NCBI GenBank assembly: GCA_004335835.1
Contig: RWJK01000664.1
Location: 12,432-76,431 of the forward strand
Source of the DNA: Scenedesmus sp. ARA3
Lineage: Eukaryota > Chlorophyta > Chlorophyceae > Sphaeropleales > Scenedesmaceae
DNA length: 64,000 nt
Direction of reading: 5' to 3'
Under the pieces are notes generated by a model that was not told where the DNA came from, searched no databases, and saw only the letters and a list, made by a program, of their open reading frames with translations. Below, in pieces: positions 32,258 through 44,000 of the stretch. The translations under genes were made by a program, and so were the position numbers. Position 1 is the first letter of the stretch. Each line of letters starts with the position of its first letter.

Positions 32258-33404
32258 TCATTCCTTGTGGATGAGCCCCGCCAGGCCTGCCGCCAGCGCG
32301 CCGCCCGCCATCTGCCCTGCCACGTACACCGCCACGCTGCTCATGCTCATGCCAAACACGATGGCGGGGCCCAGCGCGCGCGCAGGGTTGATCACGCAGC
32401 CCGAGTAGGCGCCCGCTGCACGCAGTCACAGACAAAGGCGTAGTCACGGCGGCAGCAGCAGCAGCAGCAGCAGAGAGAAATCATTGCAGGAAAATGAATA
32501 CAACGACTCTGACACGCATCATGTTGCAGCCGTTGCTGGAGGCAAGGTGGGTGAGGAGAAAGCGGTGCAGCATTGAACAGCACTGATGCATCGCCACAGA
32601 GGTGGCGGCTGCCAAGGACATAGCACCCGATGACACCTTGTCTGATGAAAGTTTGGCAGTGCAGCCGGCACTTCACTGAGTACCTCCACATTGCATGACA
32701 ATCTCTAGCTGTGTTGCACACTGGCATGCAAGGCACTGCCCTGTTGCCGCCACAGCAGCATCCAGCCCACCTGTCATGATGGCCGCAGCGACATAGGCAC
32801 TGATGCCCACTGGCGCTGCCGCCTTGAAGGCGCTGTTTACCACTGCGCAGCCATACACCACCAGCCCCAGCGCAGCAGTCATGAGCGCTTCCCAGGCAAA
32901 AACGCCAATGCTGCTCAGGCCCGCAGCAGGCGCGAAGGTGCCGGGTGCTCCTAGGCCCTGGCCAATGCTCACGCCGGGGATCAGCACCGTGCTCAGCAGT
33001 GCGCCCAGCACACAGCCGGCAACCTGGACAGGCGGCGACAGATGAACGAGATGGTGATGGCATGAACGGGCCTGCTTTGGGACTGTGTGGTGCTCTGTAC
33101 TTGGGCAATGACTGCGGTATGCACCAGCGGTTGCAAGCCACGACACATCTTGTATTCTCTGTGCATCTGCAATGCAACATGGTTGTGGTGAGATGGGCAG
33201 CACAGTGTGGCTCAGACAAGGAGCTTGCTCCACAGGCATCAGCCCCGCAGCCCCAGCAACAGCGCTGCGCTGCTGTCACCTGTGCCACCATGTAGGCGAT
33301 GGCCTTGCCGCTGCTGACCTTGCCCCGCAGCAGCAGCATGAGGCTGACTGCAGGGTTGAGGTGCGCGCCAGACGCGCCGCCAAAGGCAAAGACTGCGGCA
33401 GGAC

Positions 33405-33449
<45 letters not shown>

Positions 33450-34368
33450 GAGCAGCTGGCAAGCAGCACCGCTGTCATTTGCAACATGGCCAGCGCCACT
33501 GTAGCCTGAACTGCAGGCAGCCAGCAAGCCTCACCTGTATGGCGCAACAACCCACAAACAATTTGCTTTCACGTGTCTGGCACTGCATCACAAGCTGACC
33601 ATCAGCATGCTGCTTGATGCATGCCACCTCGGGGTGCTGTTTTACTACGCTAAACAGCGGCTGCGCTTCATGAAGCCACAATGGTTGCAGAGTTGGCTGC
33701 ACAAAGACCACAGGTGGTGCTAGCTGCAATCCACTCACTCATTGCCATTACAGCCAGGGCATTTGCAGGAGCTGCCAGTGCGGCAGGCGCAGCGCCACCA
33801 ATGAGTTGTAACAGCGTGCTGCCTGTGAACTCCGCTGCTAGCTCAGTGGTGGTGGCGCCGCTGCGGCAGCAGAGGCAGGACAGGCGGCATATTCGCAAAC
33901 TCTGTAAGGTCCCATGTGCTGTGTCTGGACATCTGCACGCAGGGACACATGCAGCTGCTGCAAGGCTCTGCACAGGCTGTGCCACATTTGTCGCTGCCAA
34001 ATCAACTGACAGCAACAGCCATGCTGATACTGCAGTGTACGGAAAAAAAGAACATCAGTCGTCACTGAGAGACCGGCAGACAGGCAGCTATCAGCCAATA
34101 CCGTGTGTGCACACTGAACATCTGCACAAGCAGTAGCGCTGCAACACATAGCAGGCTGGGGTTGCAAGCCAGCCAACTGCTGTTCACCAAAAGGCAATGC
34201 CGATGTGGAAGGCATCGTACCTGCATACCTGTCCTGCACAGCCACGCCCAATCGTTTCTTTACGCCTGAAGCTGGGATGCTGACACAGACAGGCACCTTT
34301 GGGGCGACACGCAGACCTCGCTGGTGCGCTGGTACGCATACTGCACGCTGGAGGCAGGAGATCGCCAT
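32258..34368 (-). CDS. Aquaporin / major intrinsic protein, copy 1 (5 exons, 261 aa)
   Basis: Exons 34368-34229, 33860-33739, 33392-33280, 33023-32771 and 32415-32258 join in phase and end in TGA. The protein is a MIP channel for water or small neutral solutes. The two pore half-helices carry NPA boxes in GAHLNPAVS and CVINPARALGP, with the selectivity-filter Arg after the second. Hydrophobic segments fit six membrane helices. ELAAEFTGSTLLQLIGGAAP forms helix 1. The first exon (MAISCLQRAVCVPAHQRGLR...) has many Arg/Ser/Cys and no acidic residue before the last few codons, like an algal plastid transit peptide. Chloroplast-envelope location is inference. The start ATG was chosen because similarity to copy 2 begins there. 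I cannot assign the MIP subfamily. Confidence 0.92.
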
Positions 34369-36119
34369 GCTATTCATGTGTCTGGACAGGCTGTCACGGC
34401 TTGGCAACGTTCTGCTGTCTTGGCTGCTGTCAGCACGCTGCTAGTACGCAATGTTTTGCACCGTGAAGCGTTTCAAACTCGTCTTCCATCATCTGGGTGC
34501 TTTTAGAGGTTTGCTTCACGGCATATGTGTGGGGTCTGTACTACCTGATGGCCTGACAGGCGCGACAGAACTAGCAGGCTCAGGTTTAGGTTGAGGTACA
34601 GTTTGAAACACAAACAGCCAGTGACCCGAACCCCTGCAAGCTGAGGAAACCGAACCACGTGGAGTACGCATGCTGAGAGCTGTTGCAAAGGTGCCGGCTG
34701 TATATTGGCATTGGCTGAGTGAGGCCCACCAAGGCATGCTGCTCAGCAGTGCTGGCCCAGCACCAGGTGCTGCCGCAGCGGCTGCTGCTGCCACCACGAA
34801 AGGCATGACTGCCATGCCTTGAACCGGCGTCACTCGGCCTGGGTGGTGACATTAATGCATATATGTGGTGATATGTTTCTCATTACGTGAAAGGGTTATC
34901 CTACTACTGTAGGTTGGAGTTTGAATTGACCTGCACCATGCACCATGCCCCAACTTGAACCTGCACCTGGGGCATGCCATGCTCAACTTTGACAGTGTCC
35001 ACAGCTGCTACTAGGCACCACCGAATTTGTGTGCCAGGAACCGTCACTGATTTTCCTTGAGCGGTATGCTCTTCATGCGGCATCAATCAAGCAGAGCCCA
35101 CCAACAGCCGGCAGCCACTGCCTGACCATGAGCACCTGCGCCACACCTGCCGTGCGGCAGCTGCCTGAACTCAACCTAGCTAGGCTGGTGGCGCTAAGGC
35201 CGTGAGCCCTCTGCATACCCTTCACTGCTGCTGCTTCTGACTACCGTGTGCCTAAAACTTCACATGATGTACTGCTGTAAACGGAGCCATTGATCATTGC
35301 GGCAGCCAACCACCATGCAGCCAGGTCTCCTAGACGCAGCCTGCCGCATGGCCACAACCCTGCGCTCATCAACAACACTTCAGCCTGCTGTGCAACAGTC
35401 TCGATCAACAACTGATGAGGCCAGCCCCAGCATAGTAAAGCGGCATGTACGTAGCAGCCGGGCGCAACCAGCCACTTCGCTCAATCATGGTGGTTCCGCA
35501 TTTGCAGTGCAATGCGGCAGTCTGCTCACTGCCAAAACGACTGTGCACTGCTGCCCATCTCCAAACATCCTGGCCTTTCAGTCTCTGTGCATTTGACATG
35601 CAGTGTACACCAATTGTATCATCGTCTCTGTTTTTGGGGTATGTAGTATCCATGTGCAGCTGCTAGCGATCCTCATGCAGCTATTGCGACATATAATGTG
35701 CGGCATTACTGCGTGTGATGGACCAGGCCGTGCTGCACCTGCTACCTAGCTTCAGCCACAGAGCAGCAGCGCATCCTTGCGCAACACATTTGCTGACGTA
35801 TTCATCCACCACTTGTCACTACCGGCTGTTGCCAAAAGTTTGTCGCACCCTGGCAGCTGTATGGACCACCAACTTATTGTTCAGCGTACACACCACTGGT
35901 AGCTCTTAAGATGACATCATCACAAATAAAGCCTCAGCCAGCAACCACAGCATGCCGCTCAGGTTAGTGGCGCCGTTCCAGACAGACACCACACCTGCAG
36001 CTCATACGCTACTCAAACAGCTCACGGACGTCCTCATCGCCTCCCACTTGTGACGCGCCCTGGAGTGGAGATCCACAACAGCCGCTCACACGCCTTGCCA
36101 TGCCCCCGCCTCACTCGCA
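34369..36119. other. Region between the two aquaporin genes
   Basis: It holds the upstream region of copy 1 and the 3' flank of copy 2. Parts of 35160-35250 and 35930-36110 resemble 31790-31880 and 32140-32250, the corresponding 3' flank of copy 1. The duplicated unit therefore included downstream sequence. No extra gene is seen. Confidence 0.5.
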
Positions 36120-36310
36120 TCACTCCTTGTGGATGAGCCCCGCCAGGCCTGCCGCCAGCGCGCCGCCCGCCATCTGCCCCGCCACGTACACCGCCACGCT
36201 GCTCATGCTCATGCCAAACACGATGGCGGGGCCCAGCGCACGCGCAGGGTTGATCACGCAGCCCGAGTAGGCGCCCGCTGCACGCAGAGAATAGAAAAGG
36301 CAGCAGGAGA

Positions 36311-36345
<35 letters not shown>

Positions 36346-37336
36346 GTCAAAGAGATGCGGAGGAGGCCGCGACGCGGAAGCAGATATACTCTCTTCCAAG
36401 GCTTGACGGTTGTTTGCAGCCTGGGGCTTGATGGTTGCTGAGCAGACAGTCAAGAAAAAAGAAGAGCAGCTTCTGCCGCAGGATGTGCGGCAGTTCCAAC
36501 AATCACAGTGAACTTCACTGCGTGACATGCGCCTGGAGGGCACACCCACAAACAACGCCGTAGGCACAGCCTGCACTGTACTGAGTGCCTCCACTCCACG
36601 TGATGAAACATACATTGTGCGTCACACTTTCATGCATCGCGGTGTAACAGAAGCAGCACAGTGCCCACCTGCCATGATGGCGCAGGTAACAGTGACGCCA
36701 ATGCCCACTGGCGCTGCCGCCTTGAAGGCGCTGTTGGCCACTGCGCAGCCATACACCACCAGCCCCAGCGCAGCTGTCATGAGAGCTTCCCAGGCAAACA
36801 CACCCATGTTGCTCAGGCCAGCAGCAGGCGCAAAGGTGCCAGGCGCCCCAAGACCCTGGCCAATGCTCACTCCCGGAATCAGCGTGGTGCACAGCAGCGC
36901 GCCCAGCACGCAGCCGGCAACCTGGACAGGCGGTGACAGATGTGATGGTGGCATTGATGAGGTAGTGTTGACAGGAGCTTTATGAGAACTGGTGTAGGGC
37001 GTAGCACTGTGGCAGTGCTTGTGGTGAACACAAGCTGTCGCAGCCACACAACACTGCAGAAAAGCAACTCTGCGCAAGGAAGCAGTGCAGAACGGGCAGG
37101 GATTCAAACCTGGCAGCACATGTGCACGATGTACAGTACAGCCAGCTGATGTTTGGCAGCATGCCTGCTGCGCAGCCACTGACCCCAGCAACAGCGCTGC
37201 GCTGCTGTCACCTGTGCCACCATGTAGGCGATGGCCTTGCCGCTGCTGACCTTGCCCCGCAGCAGCAGCATGAGGCTGACTGCAGGGTTGAGGTGCGCGC
37301 CAGACGCGCCGCCAAAGGCAAAGACTGCGGCAGGAC

Positions 37337-37384
<48 letters not shown>

Positions 37385-38341
37385 GAGCAGCTGGCAAACA
37401 TCAAGGTCTTCTAGCAGTCCAGGCGGCGCTGTAACATGTGGTAGGTGTTATGTGCGTGCGCAGCTGAATTGTCTTTTGCTGCCTACCCCGTTTTCTCCTT
37501 GCTGTGAGTAGCTACGAAGTGCTGGACGCAAGCCCCTCAGACGAGCGCAAGTCAAACACGGTTGCTGCGCTGGTTGTATGATAACTGCGGCTGCGCTTCG
37601 AACAAAGCCAGCACAGGACAAGCTGCACAGGAGCCGTGGCCAAAGCACTGGCGCTGGTGCAGTCAACTCTGCCACTCACTCATGGCCATGAGAGCCAGGC
37701 CGTTTGCAGGAGCTGCCAGTGCAGCAGGTGCAGCGCCTCCAATGATCTGGAAGAGCGTGCTGCCTGTGAACTCCGCGGCCAGCTCAGTGGTGGTGGCGCC
37801 GCTGCGGCAGGCAGCAGAGGGAAGACATGCAGCACATACACCCAGGGATTCGTCAGGTCTTAGCATGCTGTGGCAGCAGATGTGCATGCGTTCATGCAAC
37901 TGCTAGAATGATCTGAATGCTGTGCCTAGGCCATGATGCATCTATGGCTGCCAATTTAGGTACAGTCCAGCAGCCGCTGTGCAGGGCAGATGACAACACA
38001 AGGCAGGCACCATCTGGCAGATGTACTAAGGTGACCTGAAAGATCTCGGCATTGCTGCAGAAAGCCGGCACTCAGCCAATGCAGGTAAAAGCACTGAGAG
38101 CCCATGTACTGCGCTGCTGCAACAGAAAGCAGCCTGATGCTAGAAGGCAGCCAACTGCCGTGCAGCGAACGACAGTTTCGAGTACGGGGAGTGGCGCTGC
38201 ACACCTGTCCTGCACAGCCACGCTCATTCGCTTCCCTGCTGCTGAGGATGGAACGACGTTGGTGGGCATTTTAGGCAGGACACGAAGGACTCGCTTGTGC
38301 GCTGGGATGCATGCAGCACGTTGAAAGCAGGAGATCGCCAT
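36120..38341 (-). CDS. Aquaporin / major intrinsic protein, copy 2 (5 exons, 260 aa)
   Basis: Exons 38341-38205, 37801-37680, 37324-37212, 36921-36669 and 36277-36120 have the same lengths and phases as copy 1 except exon 1, which is one codon shorter. Both NPA motifs and all helices are intact, so this is a second functional-looking gene, not a pseudogene. Exons 2-5 are nearly identical to copy 1, while exon 1 is clearly diverged (MAISCFQRAACIPAHKR versus MAISCLQRAVCVPAHQR). Most intron sequence is unrelated, except for the CTG-rich tract before exon 3 and short exon-flanking pieces. This points to an older tandem duplication with gene conversion or strong purifying selection on the exons. 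Confidence 0.92.
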
Positions 38342-41077
38342 GTTGACGACGTGAATATGCGTTGAGCTATGTTGAGGGGCTGGAGCACTCAGAATCACGC
38401 ATGCATGTATAATGTATCAGCTGCATTTCCACGTCAGATCTCGGTTGATTGTACATCCAGTCTAGGTCATCGGGGGCCGGGCCCTCGCAGACTACTCACA
38501 GATAACTGGCACCCCCAAATCGGCATTTAAAAGATGTTATAGTAGTTATGATGCTATATATGGCAAGTTGAATATTGGTAGAAGCCTGCATGAAAGAGCT
38601 CACGGAAGTGTCGCACACAACCGGTATTATCTACGACTACAGACGCGCGCCGCTGTCCTGCTCAGTATATAATTGCTGAGTTTGGATCTTTGTTTCTCTG
38701 AATGCTATGCATCGACAATTGGAAGTGAAAATGATATGTCATGCACGTTCCGTTGGTGTCTGGTGTCTCTGTACAGTGATGACGCATGAGCCGAGGCCTT
38801 ACCCTTGGCTTGATCAGGCAGGTTGCAGTCGTAACGTAGTGTATAGGATTGTAGAAGTTTGATTGTCAGATGGCCAGCAGCTGCAAAGACCATGCAGGAT
38901 AGCCAGCACCTGCATGGCAGATTAGGGCCCGGCCCTAGAGGGGCCAGGGGCCCTGTTGCAACCTGCACACCCCCGCCACCGTGGCCAAACAAGCAGGTCG
39001 AGCATCCGCTGCATCGCAGGCATGGCCTTGGTTCGATTCACCCAATTTCAAATTCCAGCAGCCAAGGCCTGCTCTTGCAGCCATGACAACATTGTCAGGT
39101 CAACCTGCACTTTCAGTCACTGACTGAGGTTGAACCTGCTGCGGCACGCCAGGTTGATACAAGAGCTGACGCCTGCCAGGTGTTGTTTTCAAACCGCTAA
39201 AAGATTGGAACAGTATGTTACCGTCTCTCCCAGCTGGCTGCACAGGCCCCACATGCAGGCGGCATGCCGTCACTTTGGTGCATGCATATGCGGTGCTGCG
39301 CAAAGCGCTAAGCACCTGTGCACCCCCGCAGCTGCCAGCAACCGGGTTGCCAAACGTGCAGTGCGGTGTGCAGCATGCACCAGTGTTGAAGGTGAAATTC
39401 ACTACAGCAAACAATTATAAATAAGGCTAGACAAGAACACTGCTGTCAAGCATGTGCAGGCACCAGCTGCTGCAGCCAGCTGCTGATGCTTCACACAGCT
39501 AGATGTTCCGGCAAATCAAATTCAGTGGCCACCATGGGACTCTTGGATTCCCGAGTAAAGTGCTTTCTAGCACTCCGAACCGTGACAAACGACTGCATCA
39601 CAGCCCCACAACCAACATGCACATCAGAACAGGGTAAAACACTGTCGAGCAACACAGTACAGGACTATACCAAGACGTTGAACCAGTTTATGCTAGGACA
39701 TGTGCCAGGTACATACATTGAGTTGATTCGGTGGAGTCACCAAACCAGATAATGCACGACGCGACATGCAGATAAGTACAGCAGCTTGCTACAGGATTGC
39801 TGCAATGCAAATCACTGGCACAAGTGACCATCAGCTGACGGCAAACCAGCAAGACGGCGTAAATGTTGCTTGAAGTCAATGTTGCCAACGGTACTGGTGC
39901 TCAAACCCTGGCACGCCTCCGGCTGTGCTCAACACAACCGAGCCTTCACCCTGGAATAAGCAACACCTCAGCTGCTCATGTGCGTGCACGTCGCCCATCC
40001 ATGCCCCATGCATACCGTGCGGTGATGCCCGTGCGCCACGCTGCGGAGATAGCACTCGCCAAAAAAACTGCCTGGCTCCTTTACATTCTAGAAATAAGGT
40101 GGCAAACAACCAGGTGCAGAAACTAGTGGGATGTCAAAAACCAAACAAGGCAGCAACCCCAGCCAGTTTGACGAACAGGTTGCCAGGGGCCTATTGCAAA
40201 CATTGGTGTGCCATGCGTCTGCCGCGGAAAACTGCAGGCGAGCCTGCTGACGCAGCCACACAACACAAGCTGAGGCTGTAACATGCAGGGCCATCCTGGT
40301 TCAGACTGCAGCACCACCAGCATCACAACATGTGTGCATGCACGCCATCATCTCCACAATGTGTGCATGCACGCCATCATCTCCACAATGTGTGCATGCA
40401 CGCCATCATCTCCACAATGTGTGCATGCACGCCATCATCTCCACAATGTGTGCATGCACGCCATCATCTCCACAATGTGTGCATGCACGCCATCATCTCC
40501 ACAATGTGTGCATGCACGCCATCATCTCCACAATGCGCAATGCGCCAACTCAACCTGGCCTCTGCTTCGACCTACTGGATGGCAGGTGTCATCAATTGCT
40601 GGCCATGTATACTCCAAAACTGCTGCCTTTGTTGTGCAGCAAAAACCTCACTCGTTCTTGGGTGCACATGCACTCCTGCATGCTGGGCGTGCGGCAAGCA
40701 TCTCAGCTGCTATGCCCCTGCACACCCTGGCTGTGCGCTGCCGCGCCATCAGCGCAGCAAAACAAGCATCCCTACCATCACCACACCTCAGCCATCCAGC
40801 CACCCGTCCGTCCAGCCAGCCGCACGGCAGCACCGTGTTGTCCGTGCTTGCTGCTGCTGCTGCTGTTGGCCCATGCATGCTGCCTGCGCCAGCAGCCACC
40901 CACGCGGCTGGCACTACCTGGCATCAGCCCAACAGCACGCCTCAGCCCACCACCCAGCCTGGCTACACCACCTTGGCCAGGCCCTGGTCCCTGCCAGGCG
41001 CCAGGTCATGCATGGCCAGGCGCTCAGTGTACACTCAGGCAGTGCTGCCATCCGCCTACACCACAATGTTTTGTCAC
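38342..41077. other. Non-coding 2.7 kb containing a minisatellite
   Basis: It lies upstream of aquaporin copy 2 and downstream of the sugar transporter. The part from 38400 to 39900 is AT-richer with TATA-like stretches (about 38557 and 38661), consistent with promoter sequence. A 29-bp minisatellite lies at 40331-40533. Long frames crossing it exist only because the repeat has no stops. I see no gene. Confidence 0.45.
40331..40533 (+). repeat. 29-bp minisatellite, seven perfect copies
   Basis: The unit reads TGTGTGCATGCACGCCATCA followed by TCTCCACAA. Seven exact copies stand head to tail with no spacers. The unit contains the palindrome TGCATGCA. Because 29 is not a multiple of 3, it is read in a different frame in each copy. 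Confidence 0.97.
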
Positions 41078-44000
41078 CTACACCACCTTGGCCAGGCCCT
41101 GGTCCCTGCCAGGCGCTACGTCGTCCAGGCCGCTGCCTGGCTCCTCATGCGGCGCGGTCTCCAGGGGCGCGCCTGCCACCACGCGTGACCACAGCCAGTG
41201 CTTGTGGATGATGACCTCGCTCAGCTCCTCGATGGGCACTCCCTTGGTCTCAGGGATGCACAGGATGACAAAGAGCGTCATGAGCAGCACGAAGCCGCCG
41301 AAGAAGAGGAAGGTGCCCCACTTGAGCGCACACAGCAGCGTGAGGAAGAGCTGCCCGATGAAGAAGGTGAAGCTGCGGGCAGGGGGGAGGGGGGGGGCAT
41401 GGGGAGGGGAAAGCAGCAGCAGCAGGGCAACAGAGTCAGTGGGCTGATGGGCTGAGGGGGTGGGGTGATGCTTTGGGCTGGAGCTGGCAGTCGCACATCA
41501 TGCCTGCTGGGTACCCATGCACGCAAATAAAAAAATAAATAAAATAATCATATTATTATCAAATAATCATAATTATAATTATACTTTGCAGCAGACACAG
41601 CAGCCGCTGGTGTGCGTTGTTTGAGAGCTGATGCCAGCCACTGCTCTGTGCTGCTGCTGCTGCTACTGTGGTAGACAGTACATGCTGTGGGCTGTTGCTG
41701 TGTGCAAGCAAAGCATAACCCACACCCAAGCCAGGCGGCCTTGCGCCAGCAGCAACCAACTTCTGCGACTCACAGGCAGTTGCAACAGTACTGAGCCCCA
41801 TACCTGTTGCTGCTGACTACAGTTGCCTGCTTATGCTGCCCCCAACTGCCGGCGCTGCCCCCAACACTCACAGGAAGTTGCAGAAGGTGTTGAGGCCTGT
41901 GCCTACTGCTGCTGCTCACCACAAAGTTCAGCTGCTGATGCTGCCCACAGCTGCCGCGCTGCCCCCAACACTCACAGGAAGTTGCAGAAGGTGTTGAGGC
42001 CCGTGCCCGCCGCCCTTGTTTCCAGTGGCTGGATCTCACTGGGCACCAGCCAGCCCAGGGGGCCCCTGCAGCAGGCACACAGCAGCATAGCACACCAGTG
42101 GGTCAATGGTGCAGCAGTGTGAGGGTGCATACATGCATACACTGTCAACATATGTCAACGATTTCTGAGGGAGCCAGCCTGCCCAGCAACTGCAGGCATG
42201 CACAGCGATTCGGCCATGATGCACCAGCTGCACTCACCAGGACCAGGCAAAGCCCGCCACGTAGAGGCAGATGAGTGCGATGATGGCGGAGGCTAGCGCG
42301 TCATTGCCGGGGGTCTCGAAGTTCTGCTTGATGAGGAAGCCGACCACCACCTCACAAATGAGCATCTGGATGCCGCCCTCGATGAACAGCGCCTGCAGGG
42401 GAGGGGAGGGGCGGTGGAGGTTGTGGGAGGAAGGCAGGGATGAAGAAGGGTGAGGGAAGGTGAGCATAGAGGGGTTGCGAGTAGTGCACGGATGTGGGAA
42501 TAAGCGGTTTGCAAGTTGTTCTGCATGTGCACCTGTGCACAGCACCCGCCAACATAGCATTTGTCTGAGCTTGCATGGTCCTGCAGCTGCTGCTGCTGTT
42601 GCTGCTGCTGCACAGCTGCAGTCAAATAGGAACAGCTGCAGTGATTGCCTGCCTTGAGCTGTGGCACACTGCCAAGCTGCTCTGCTTGGTGCCAGCTGGC
42701 TGCAAACAACAAGCACAACCACATGCACAGCAAGCACACCAGACCCTGCCCTCGCACGGGCGCGCTGCCAGCTGCCGTTCATTCGCCTCTCCTCACCCCA
42801 TGCTGTCCATTGAGATGATTGCCAACCACCCCAGCCGGCTGCTGCTGCTGCTGCTGCCAGCCGGCCCACCCGCCGCCCCACCCGATCCACCAGGATGGTT
42901 GCTTACTATCCTAGCATGCTACTAATCACTGCTGTTGGTGCTGCTGCTGCTGCTGCCAGCCCACTCACCCGCCGCCCGACGCGGTCCACCAGGATGATCG
43001 CCACAAACGTTGACGCCACGTTCACGGCGCCAGTGATGACAGTCGACAGCAGCGCGCTCTCCGCGCTGTGGCCCGCTGCCTGGAAGAGCTGCGGCGCGTA
43101 GAACATGATCGCGTTGATGCCCGTCAGCTGCTGGAAGATGGGCACCAGGATGGAGATGACCAGCTGCGGCCAGTAGCGGCGGCGCGTGATGGTGCGCCAG
43201 GGGTTCTTGACAGATGCGGAAATGCGCACAGCCTCCACGATGTCGTCGAATTCGACATCGACGTTGTCGGTGCCGCGGATGCGCTGCAGCACCTTGCGGC
43301 CGTCCTCGTTGCGGCCGCGCTGCACCAGGCTGTTGGGCGTGTCGGGCAGCAGCATGCTGCCGAAGAAGAGGATGAGGGAGGGCACCGCGCCCATGGCCAG
43401 GCTGCAGAGGAGATGCGGCGGCGGGAATGGCAGCAGGCAGGAGGCAGGGGGTCAGCAGGCCGGCATGGAAAGATATGTCCCTGCAGCTGTGCCGCATCAA
43501 CTTTACAGCGGCATCCCTGTCAGATTTTTGTCACCGCTGGCCTATCTGCGAGCCACCACACGCCCACCCCGCGCCTGGCGCCTGCAGCTAATGCAGCTAC
43601 TCGTCCCTCAGCAGCACGTCACACGGAACCTCTGTACCCTGACTGCTGCGCAGTCACTCAGCAGCGTATCCACAAACATACAGACAACACCCCAAGCGCC
43701 ATGCACATGTTGGGCCTGGTCCCCACTCAAGCAGAGTGCAGCCGCACCCACCTGAGCCTCCAGCCCCAGGGCTTGAAGTGCTGCTCACACACGCGTGACA
43801 TAAGTCTGTCATACATTGGATTGTCCGGATAGGGGAATACGCTGCAGCACTACTGCCATGTCCCAGCCCCCCTCCTTCACCACACCACCACCAGCCTCCC
43901 TCAGCGTGCCCACCTGAGCCTCCAGCCCCAGGGCTTGATGTGCTGCGTGCCAAAGTTGATCAGCTGCGCGCCCAGGATGCCCACAGTGACCGCCAGCTGG

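Noticed and set aside
32258..38341. One aquaporin copy as a pseudogene
   Set aside because: Both copies keep all splice sites, both NPA motifs and an intact frame of normal length.
39020..39060. tRNA-like T-loop (GGTTCGATTC)
   Set aside because: The flanking bases do not form a T stem, and no acceptor or anticodon arm could be found on either side.
40331..40533. CRISPR-like repeat array
   Set aside because: The 29-bp units are contiguous with no spacers, and the genome is eukaryotic.
40283..41447. Frames of about 300-370 codons crossing the 29-bp minisatellite
   Set aside because: They are open in all three frames only because the repeat has no stop. The remainder overlaps the antisense of the sugar transporter's last exon.
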